Program-made: the position numbers and the translations under genes
The notes under the pieces: model-generated
Told to the model about the DNA's origin: nothing
What the model saw: the letters and a program-made list of their open reading frames with translations, nothing else
Databases searched by the model: none
NCBI GenBank assembly: GCA_903851195.1
Contig: CAINNJ010000033.1
Location: 346,739 to 410,738, forward strand
Direction of reading: 5' to 3'
DNA length: 64,000 nucleotides
Source: an uncultured Acidobacteriia bacterium
Lineage (GTDB): Bacteria; Acidobacteriota; Terriglobia; Bryobacterales; Bryobacteraceae
Part shown: positions 58,023 through 64,000 of the stretch, in pieces
How positions within the stretch are numbered: position 1 is the stretch's first letter
Layout of the letters: every line of letters starts with the position of its first letter

Positions 58023-59069
58023 ATGAAATCTGCACACACCCGCGTCGCGATCGCCTTACTCACATACTTCGGATATTTCGGATGCTGCGCGGCGCCTTCC
58101 TGCGCGAAGCCACTGACCATTTACGTGGCCGACTTCGATACCAACATTTCCGGCGAGAGCCGTGCCGTGGCGAAACAGCTCACCGAGGCGATCGATACGG
58201 CATTCACCCGGCGCTCCGCCGATTTCCGCGTGCTGGAGCGGCGCAAGATCAACGACGTGATCCGTGCCAACAAACTGGAGAGCGACCTGCGGAAGTTTGC
58301 CGGCGGCGGGGATGCCTCTCAGAAGCTGAGAACCCAGCTGCCGGAAATCGACGCCATCGTCACCGGCACGTTGCAGGAAACGCGTCTCGAAGGCGTGATT
58401 CTCACCATCGCCCTGACCAGAATCAATTCCGAAAAACCCTGGCAGCAACAGAGAAGCCATTCGCTGCTGGAATGGTTGGCCGCCAAAGTCAGAAACGAAG
58501 AATCGGTGTGGCTGGCCGCCGACGCTGCCAGCAGTCTGCTGCCGCGCGTGGTTGCATCCTCCGTGGCGCCACCGTCCGACGATGGGCCGCTTGGCATCGC
58601 GAAGGCGCAAGCCGGAGATTGTGAGTCGGCCTCGCCTTTGCTCACGAACGCCGCGGCACTGGACGGGACCAACCCGGAGGTGCTCTTCTGGCTCGGGCAC
58701 TGTGAAATGCTCGGCGGCGAACTCCCGGCCGCCGCGCAGCGCCTGGGTGCGGCCATCCGGCTCAACAGGAATAACGCCGGCTATTTCGCCGAGCGGGCCC
58801 GGGTATACGCACAGCAGCGGCAGTATGACCTTGCGTTGAACGACCTGGATCAGGCGGTCGAGCGGGATCGCGACAACCCCGACGTCATTGAACTCCGGGG
58901 CGATGTCTGGATGAAGACGGGAAAATACAACGCCGCCGTTGAGGCGTTCGCGACCGTTCTCGATCGGCGGCCTTCGAAAGCCATTTGCGGCAAGCTGGTC
59001 GATTCGTACCGTCGCAACGGAGCCCGCGCCGCCGCGGAAAAAACTCAGCTGGTCTGCGACGGGATGTAG
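58023..59069 (+). CDS. CsgG/FlgO-like protein with C-terminal TPRs
   Basis: 348 residues with a signal peptide (AIALLTYFGYFGCCAAPSCA). The N-terminal half (LTIYVADFDTNISGESRAVA, LTEAIDTAFTRRSADFRVLE, then IDAIVTGTLQETRLEGVILT) is the CsgG/FlgO/TolB-N type fold of periplasmic and outer-membrane assembly factors. Cysteines near the signal end might allow lipidation, but no clear lipobox is seen. From about residue 195 onward tetratricopeptide repeats follow (AKAQAGDCESASPLLTNAAA, FAERARVYAQQRQYDLALND, GKYNAAVEAFATVLDRR). It ends the eight-gene unit, six bases after the protease gene. Confidence 0.75.
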   Translation: MKSAHTRVAIALLTYFGYFGCCAAPSCAKPLTIYVADFDTNISGESRAVAKQLTEAIDTAFTRRSADFRVLERRKINDVIRANKLESDLRKFAGGGDASQKLRTQLPEIDAIVTGTLQETRLEGVILTIALTRINSEKPWQQQRSHSLLEWLAAKVRNEESVWLAADAASSLLPRVVASSVAPPSDDGPLGIAKAQAGDCESASPLLTNAAALDGTNPEVLFWLGHCEMLGGELPAAAQRLGAAIRLNRNNAGYFAERARVYAQQRQYDLALNDLDQAVERDRDNPDVIELRGDVWMKTGKYNAAVEAFATVLDRRPSKAICGKLVDSYRRNGARAAAEKTQLVCDGM

Positions 59070-59222
59070 TGAGAGGCAGGCCGCATCGTTTGATCGGGGG
59101 AGCGCGTGCGGAACCGCGACCGATCGGCCTGCGCCTCAAACCTGTTCGGCATCAACCCGGAATCGCGTTCGCTCCGCCCCGCGATTCCCGGCTTAACCGC
59201 GGTCTGCTGAATTCAATCGGGG

Positions 59223-59569
59223 ATGCATCTGCCGGGCTGAGCCAACGCAATCGTTGAGATTTCCAAACTTCGCGACTATTGCCTCGATCCGCATCACCCT
59301 CGTGGCCGGCACAAGGCACGGGTATTCCTTTCGTCGCTGGACATAGGCCAGACTGACGCCGAGCTCCTGCGTGAAGTTCTGCTGCGGAGCGCACGCGAGG
59401 AAGATGCCGAGCCTGGCGCTGTCGATGAATACGGAGAACGCTATAAAGTTGATTTTGCGATTGCCCGTGGTGATCGGTCGCAAAGTTCCGCAGTGTCTGG
59501 ATCGTACTCCGGGGCGAATCCCGGCCGCGTCTGACAACTTGTTTTGTAGTATCAGAATTAGTCCGCACC
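59223..59569 (+). pseudogene. Broken DUF6883-family gene
   Basis: The frame starting at ATG 59223 reads MHLPG, meets a TGA at 59238-59240, then continues ANAIVEISKLRDYCLDPHHP, RGRHKARVFLSSLDI and YGERYKVDFAIARGD, a clear DUF6883 protein. The conserved ending (FRSVWIVLRGESRPRLTTCF) is in another frame from about 59480, so a one-base deletion or two-base insertion has also occurred. The shifted frame has no stop and runs into the DUF4926 gene. Two independent lesions argue for a true pseudogene. The normal function is unknown; this family is often seen beside DUF4926. Confidence 0.75.
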
Positions 59570-59788
59570 ATGCGCGAACTCGAATTACTATCGGCGGTGG
59601 CCTTGCTCGATGAGATCGCTGGTCACGGTCTCCTCCGGGGCCAGGTCGGCACCGTCGTGGAGCGCGTCGCGTCAGGTGTGTACGAAGTCGAATTCAGCGA
59701 TGACGACGGCCGGACGTATGCTCAACTGCCGCTGCGGGCCGACCAGTTGCTTCCGCTTCACCACGAGCCGACACGCAAGGCCGCCTGA
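59570..59788 (+). CDS. DUF4926 family small protein
   Basis: 72 residues: MRELELLSAVALLDEIAGHG, LLRGQVGTVVERVASGVYEV, EFSDDDGRTYAQLPLRADQL. This is the complete DUF4926 pattern, a small SH3-like beta barrel. It is intact, unlike the DUF6883 gene directly upstream. The pair resembles a toxin/antitoxin or effector/immunity arrangement in which the partner has been inactivated; that is inference from gene order and size. No strong ribosome binding site is visible, and its frame is continuous with the damaged upstream gene. Confidence 0.78.
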   Translation: MRELELLSAVALLDEIAGHGLLRGQVGTVVERVASGVYEVEFSDDDGRTYAQLPLRADQLLPLHHEPTRKAA

Positions 59789-59860
59789 TCCTCCCTCGGG
59801 ATCCACAACAACATTCCCGCAGCTTTACTCCCGGGGTCGAGCCGGCGTTTACAGCCACCG

Positions 59861-60583
59861 TTATTCATGCCAGACCGCCGCGGCCAGCGGCAATTCGTTC
59901 AGTTCCGCCCGTGCCTCCCGCCATGCCGGGTAGTGCCTGTTCATCAGCGCAAGAAATCGCTCGCTGTGAGTAGGCTCAATCAGGTGGACTAATTCATGCA
60001 CCACCACGTACTCCAGCAGATCCTTCGGCTTCTTCACCAGTTCCGTATTCAGCCGGATGTTCCGCGCCCGGTGGTTGCAACTGCCCCATTTGGTCTTCAT
60101 CCGCTGCAGGAAATAACGCTCCACCCGCACGCCCAGCCTCGGCTCCCACTGTCCGATCAGTCCGGGCACAGCCCGGTGCAGCAAAGATTTGTGCCATTCG
60201 TGCATCGCCGCGTCCCGGCCGGACGGGCTCGTCCCGGGGCGGATCGTCAGTGTGATCCGGCGATGATCCAGCGTCACCGAAGGCTTCGCATCGCGCTCCG
60301 CGACGGAAAGCAGATAACGCCGTCCCCAGAGATAGTGGCTCTCCCGCTCCACGAACTGCCGGGGCGTTTCCCGCGCCTGTCCCCGCAGCTTCGCCTGCTG
60401 ATCGCGAATCCAGCCAAGTTTGGATATCGCGTACGCGCGGGCCACCTCCAGCCGCGTCGCCGTGGGCGCCACCAGCGTGACGCGTCCGTTCGGCGGGTGC
60501 ACGGACAGATGCACGTTCCTGACGTCCTTGCGCTCCACCGCGATGGCGATGTCGCCGATTTCTATCGTCTCCGTCCGGGACAT
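59861..60583 (-). CDS. YgjP/SprT-like zinc metalloprotease of the type I restriction locus
   Basis: 240 residues of the YgjP (DUF45) family. The zinc site is HELVH (His196, His200) with His206 in EPTHSERF. Upstream are the usual YERYFLQRMKTKWGSCNHRA-type and NIRLNTELVKKP segments. Members are often encoded next to hsdR, as here (13 bases after its stop), and are soluble cytoplasmic proteins of unknown task in restriction loci, perhaps controlling subunit turnover. Confidence 0.9.
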   Translation of the reverse strand: MSRTETIEIGDIAIAVERKDVRNVHLSVHPPNGRVTLVAPTATRLEVARAYAISKLGWIRDQQAKLRGQARETPRQFVERESHYLWGRRYLLSVAERDAKPSVTLDHRRITLTIRPGTSPSGRDAAMHEWHKSLLHRAVPGLIGQWEPRLGVRVERYFLQRMKTKWGSCNHRARNIRLNTELVKKPKDLLEYVVVHELVHLIEPTHSERFLALMNRHYPAWREARAELNELPLAAAVWHE

Positions 60584-60596
60584 TGCCGATCTCTCG

Positions 60597-63500
60597 TCAG
60601 TATCCTGGCTGGTTCTTAATCAGCTCGAAGAGCGCGCGTGTAGCGTCGCGGTCCTTCCCCGTCAGCGGGAACAACGCATTCAGGACCTCAGCCTCCCGCG
60701 CCTGGTCGCCCTTCCACCCGGCGGGAGCCCGCTCATGCATCACCCGGTCGATTTCCAGCGCCAGCCGGACGCGCTCTTCCGGATCCTCCGCGCCGTCTTG
60801 CCGCAGAATTTGCGGCAGATTGTTATAGATGACCGTGGCCTCCCGATTGCCACGCAGCGCGGCTGGCGCCAGCCCGTCGTGCTGCTTTGCGGCAATCCGC
60901 TTCGCCAGCGCCTCGGCATCCCGGAGAAACTGCTCATACGCCGCGGCATCCGCGCGGCTCTGCCGGATCAGATCGTCCAGCAGTTTCGACATCTGGTCGT
61001 AAAAACGCGGGTCGGTCAGTTGCTCCCGGATAATCGTCTTGCGGACATTGTTGATAATCCCTTCCGCGATGGCATTCTTCGACAGCTTCCCCTTGTCGTT
61101 CAGCTTCCGGGCGATGGCGTCATGAATCCCCGTATCCACGATGAGCTCGGTCAGCGACATCTCGCCCAGTTCCCCCAGACTGGCCGCCGGATCCGCCTGC
61201 ACGTACATGTTCAGCAGCTGGCGCATATCCGCCTCGAACGGCTTGGTGTCGAGTTCCTCGCCGGAGTTCTTCTTGATCGCGGACCGGATCTCGCCATAGA
61301 ACTCGACTTCCGCCCGCAGCGCGGCCGCTTCGGTGTCCGAATACCCCGCTTCCGCGAGATTCTGCGCCAGGTCGGCGAACGCACGCACCAGGTTCGCGGC
61401 GGATTTGTAAAACGAAACCCGCAGCGCCTCCGTCTCACTGAGCGCGCCCGGATCGGCCGCATGGCCGCAGAAGTAACGCAGATACTGCTCCACCTCCCGC
61501 GGCGGCGCAACCGGCTCGCACAGATAACGCAACGCCTCGCGCGCGGCGTCCAGTTTCTGCCTCCCCTCCACCAGCCAGTTCCGGAGCTGGACGTTGTTCT
61601 CGCCCCCGTTGCCCGGATCGGTGTCCAGTTCGTCGGAACTGTAGACGGCGATCGCATCCTGCACATTGCCGAACAGCTCTTTGAAGTCGACGATGTGCCC
61701 GTAATCCTTATCCGGCCCATCCAGACGATTGGTGCGGCAGATGGCCTGAAACAGGTTGTGGTCGCGCAGAGTATGGTCGAGGTAGATATACGTGCAGCTC
61801 GGCGCGTCGAAGCCGGTGAGCAGCTTGCTCACCACAATCAGCAGCTTCATGTTCGCCGGCTCTTGGATGAAGCGCCGCTTCACCTCGTCTTCATACTGTT
61901 TGGTGGTCTGGCCCTGCTTCAGCACGAACTTCGTATAGGTGTCGAACTTATAACGTTCATCGCTCGAAGCCGGCTCGCGCGAAATCGCGTTGTGGTTCGG
62001 CTCGTAAGAGGTCACAATCCCGCAGCACGGGCCGAAATTGTTCACGTGCAGCAACTGGAAATAGTGGCAGGCGTCGTATATGGAGGGCGCCACCAGAATC
62101 GCCGTGCCCCGGTGGTTGTTCAGACGCGGCCGGACGCCGAAGTCCTGAATAATACTTGCGATAATCCGCTGCTTCCGCTCGCTGGCGCTCATCAGCGACT
62201 CCATCGTCGCCCAGCTCTTGCGCAGCATCGCCTTCTGGAAGTTGTTCAGACCCTTTGTCTTCTCATCGAACCAGGTGTCGATGGCCTTCCGCGAAGTGAG
62301 CCTCTGCGGCACATCGCGGGGCTCGTACTTCAGGTCGAGAATCACCCCGTCGGCCACGCCCTCGTGGAATTTATACGTGTGGATGTAAGTTCCGAAGACG
62401 TCGCGCGTCGTCTGCTTGTCTTTCCGCAGCAGCGGCGTGCCCGTGAAGCCGATGAAGATCGCCTCCTTCAGCCACCGCTTCATCTGTTTGTTCATGTCGC
62501 CGCCCTGCGTGCGGTGGCACTCGTCCACGAACACATAGAAACGCCCGTTCACTCGCGGCGGCTCGCCCTGAAGGTCGGTCACGTCGAACTTGTGGATCAG
62601 CGCGCAGAGCAGGCGCGGAGCCACCGCCCCGAGCTTCTCCACCAGTTGCGCGCGCGACGTGATGCGCGGCGACGGAGCCTCGGCCCCGATGACCCCGGCG
62701 TTCTGCATTACCCCGACAATCTGTTTGTCCAGTTCGTCGCGGTCCGTAATCACCAGAATGCGCGCGTCCGCGTCGTGCTCCAGCAGCCACTTCGCGATCA
62801 GCACCATCAGGATGCTCTTGCCGCTTCCCTGGGTGTGCCAGATCACGCCGCCCTCCTGCCGCGCGACCCGTTCCTGCGCGGCCTTCACCGCGAAGAACTG
62901 ATGAGGCCGCGGGACTTTTTTAAATCCCGCGTCGAAGATAACGAAATTCCGGATCAGGTCGAGCAGCCGGACCTTGCCGCACAACTGAGCCAGCGGCCGG
63001 TCGAGCAGCGCGCCCGCCTCCGGTTCCGCCGGAGGGCTTTCGTCTTTCCACTCGACGAAAAACTGCTCCTTCGTTCCCGCCGTTCCATACCGAAGCCCCT
63101 GCGAATCGCTGCCCGCCAGCACCAGTTGCACGGTGCTGAAAAACGGCATGTTGAAGATCTCTTCCTGATTGGTGACCAGTTGCCTTATGCCGTCGGCCAC
63201 TTCCACCGAACTGCGTTTCAGTTCAAGCACCGCAATGGCCAGGCCGTTAATGTAAAGGACCACGTCCGGCCGGCGCTCATACCCGCCCCGAACCGTGACT
63301 TCCTCCGCCAGGGCGAAGTCGTTCCTCTCCGGGTGCTTCCAGTCGATCAGGTGCACCGTTTCATGCGCTTTGCCCGCGGCGAGTTGCACCGGGACGCCAT
63401 AGCGCAGAAGCTGATACGTGCGCAGGTTGGCCTGATAGAGCGTGATGCCGGTCGTGTCGGCGGCGGTTTCCAGCTTCTGCAGCGCGGCGGAGGCGTGCGC

Positions 63501-63683
63501 GGGGGAGTAGCCGCGCGCCGCCAAGTTTTCGCGGAGGAGGGCGGTTTCGATAGCGCGGTTATTCTCGCGCCGGCTCCACTCGCCGAGGTAGCGGTAGCCG
63601 AGATGGCCGGGACGGGACGCGTCGGTGAACAGTTCGACGACGCGGTTTTGGGTGTCGCGCTCGGAGCGCGGAGTCTCAGGCAT
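60597..63683 (-). CDS. hsdR: Type I restriction enzyme R subunit
   Basis: 1028 residues. The N-terminal nuclease domain has Asp140 ([11 protein letters not shown]), Glu154 and Lys156 (AVLELKRSS), the PD-(D/E)xK triad. The motor has Walker [11 protein letters not shown] (Lys289), the DECHRTQ motif II and [10 protein letters not shown] motif III; further helicase motifs ([16 protein letters not shown]) follow. The C-terminal helical region is complete. HsdR translocates DNA and cuts unmodified foreign DNA when assembled with HsdM and HsdS. The ATG overlaps the end of hsdS by eight bases. hsdM is not in the window, and hsdS is disrupted. Confidence 0.97.
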   Translation of the reverse strand: MPETPRSERDTQNRVVELFTDASRPGHLGYRYLGEWSRRENNRAIETALLRENLAARGYSPAHASAALQKLETAADTTGITLYQANLRTYQLLRYGVPVQLAAGKAHETVHLIDWKHPERNDFALAEEVTVRGGYERRPDVVLYINGLAIAVLELKRSSVEVADGIRQLVTNQEEIFNMPFFSTVQLVLAGSDSQGLRYGTAGTKEQFFVEWKDESPPAEPEAGALLDRPLAQLCGKVRLLDLIRNFVIFDAGFKKVPRPHQFFAVKAAQERVARQEGGVIWHTQGSGKSILMVLIAKWLLEHDADARILVITDRDELDKQIVGVMQNAGVIGAEAPSPRITSRAQLVEKLGAVAPRLLCALIHKFDVTDLQGEPPRVNGRFYVFVDECHRTQGGDMNKQMKRWLKEAIFIGFTGTPLLRKDKQTTRDVFGTYIHTYKFHEGVADGVILDLKYEPRDVPQRLTSRKAIDTWFDEKTKGLNNFQKAMLRKSWATMESLMSASERKQRIIASIIQDFGVRPRLNNHRGTAILVAPSIYDACHYFQLLHVNNFGPCCGIVTSYEPNHNAISREPASSDERYKFDTYTKFVLKQGQTTKQYEDEVKRRFIQEPANMKLLIVVSKLLTGFDAPSCTYIYLDHTLRDHNLFQAICRTNRLDGPDKDYGHIVDFKELFGNVQDAIAVYSSDELDTDPGNGGENNVQLRNWLVEGRQKLDAAREALRYLCEPVAPPREVEQYLRYFCGHAADPGALSETEALRVSFYKSAANLVRAFADLAQNLAEAGYSDTEAAALRAEVEFYGEIRSAIKKNSGEELDTKPFEADMRQLLNMYVQADPAASLGELGEMSLTELIVDTGIHDAIARKLNDKGKLSKNAIAEGIINNVRKTIIREQLTDPRFYDQMSKLLDDLIRQSRADAAAYEQFLRDAEALAKRIAAKQHDGLAPAALRGNREATVIYNNLPQILRQDGAEDPEERVRLALEIDRVMHERAPAGWKGDQAREAEVLNALFPLTGKDRDATRALFELIKNQPGY

Positions 63684-63860
63684 TCGGGGTCTTGGGGGTC
63701 ACGAGGCGAGTCCTGCCGGTGAGAAGTTCCTGCATCATGGCTTGTTTGAGCGCGAGGGTTTTATCGCGGCGTGCTTCGAGGGCGGAGAGTTCGGCGTCCA
63801 TGTCGGTGAGGATCGCCGCTATGGCGGTCTGTTCGGGAAGCGGCGGAACTGGAATTGAGA
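63676..63860 (-). pseudogene. hsdS: 3' fragment of hsdS (type I specificity subunit), interrupted
   Basis: The frame encodes SIPVPPLPEQTAIAAILTDM, then DAELSALEARRDKTLALKQA and MMQELLTGRTRLV, the standard C-terminal conserved helix of HsdS. Upstream of 63860 the homology stops abruptly and the frame meets a TGA within four codons, at the point where an insertion-sequence-like end (GTAAGCG) begins. The specificity subunit is therefore cut off from its target-recognition domains unless the rest is repaired elsewhere. Its stop overlaps the hsdR start. Confidence 0.75.
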
Positions 63861-64000
63861 GTAAGCGTCAGGGGAACAGCACTTCGGACCGATCAGGCTG
63901 CCCGAAGCTTGGCCAGCCGTTCGTAGCGGTAGTGATTCCGGATATGGCTTAGGAAGTAGCGGCCATGGGATTCTGCTTCAAGAAATTCCCGATACTGCTC
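63861..64000 (-). mobile_element. End of a probable insertion sequence inserted in hsdS (IS66-like terminus)
   Basis: GTAAGCGTCAGGGGAACAGC at 63861-63880 begins exactly where the hsdS homology ends. A GTAA terminus is characteristic of IS66-family inverted repeats. If the family is right, the eight bases just outside (63853-63860) would be the target duplication. An open frame inside the element ends 32 bases from the boundary. The other end lies beyond the window, so the family call is tentative. Confidence 0.5.
63893..64000 (-). CDS. Partial gene within the inserted element
   Basis: The last 35 codons of a frame entering from the right edge (EQYREFLEAESHGRYFLSHI, then RNHYRYERLAKLRAA and stop). 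The basic terminal helix would suit a transposase or accessory element protein, but the piece is too short to assign. Confidence 0.45.
   Translation of the reverse strand, partial: EQYREFLEAESHGRYFLSHIRNHYRYERLAKLRAA

Noticed and set aside
59152..59571. Minus-strand frames opposite the DUF6883 remnant
   Set aside because: The plus strand has clear DUF6883 similarity in two frames, and the minus frames have none.
60420..63722. A 1100-codon plus-strand frame opposite hsdR
   Set aside because: Shadow frame rich in Arg, His, Gln and Leu. hsdR carries all the family motifs on the other strand.

Overview
The window looks like a chromosomal segment of a GC-rich Acidobacteriota bacterium, most likely of the Bryobacterales/Solibacter type. 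This is inferred from gene content, not from a marker search. The grounds are four very large Oar-like TonB-dependent receptors (carboxypeptidase-regulatory N-terminus plus beta barrel), a DUF1552/DUF1592 pair with c-type haem motifs, PQQ-dehydrogenase genes, abundant VapBC modules, and an RpoB with a cysteine-rich insertion. I saw no rRNA genes, tRNA genes or CRISPR arrays.

Layout. 1-5.7 kb: a PchB-like chorismate-mutase-fold enzyme, a DUF1552-DUF1592 pair, and on the minus strand a molbindin / SUOX-like / nucleoside hydrolase operon. 5.8-10.2 kb: TonB receptor 1, a VapBC-like pair whose antitoxin lacks a standard start codon, and an eroded orphan antitoxin. 10.6-21.8 kb: the core rplA-rplJ-rplL-rpoB-rpoC cluster, without rplK upstream, closed by a clear intrinsic terminator. 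21.8-26.7 kb: TonB receptor 2 flanked on both sides by VapBC pairs. 26.7-28.3 kb: an acyl-CoA carboxylase carboxyltransferase subunit. 28.3-39.3 kb (minus strand): a P1B-type ATPase without the CPx motif, alpha-L-fucosidase, amidase, then TonB receptor 3, di-haem cytochrome c and PQQ-dehydrogenase, the last three probably one operon. 39.4-43.6 kb: two methyltransferase-like proteins, a family 2 glycosyltransferase and gamma-glutamyltransferase. 43.7-47.5 kb: TonB receptor 4. 47.5-49.1 kb (minus strand): two unrecognised genes.

49.2-59.1 kb is the most interesting region. An extended -10 promoter precedes eight co-directional genes, mostly joined by 4-base stop/start overlaps or gaps of 6-12 bases. 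In order they encode an exported-looking TPR-CHAT (caspase-fold) protein, an ECF-type sigma factor, a membrane anti-sigma-like protein, a secreted TPR protein, an M48 zinc metalloprotease, a secreted protein of unknown function, a trypsin-like serine protease with one membrane span, and a CsgG/FlgO-like TPR protein. Three unrelated protease classes with a sigma/anti-sigma pair suggest a regulated proteolytic signalling or stress system of the cell envelope. This role is inferred from domains and gene order only.

59.2-64 kb: a broken DUF6883 gene next to an intact DUF4926 gene, then a type I restriction locus on the minus strand (YgjP-like protease, hsdR, and the 3' end of hsdS). hsdS is cut by what looks like an insertion sequence end at 63861 that runs off the window.

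A recurring feature is very short or absent 5' leaders. Three antitoxin genes and ggt have a -10-like hexamer 6-8 bases before the start codon, which suggests leaderless transcripts.
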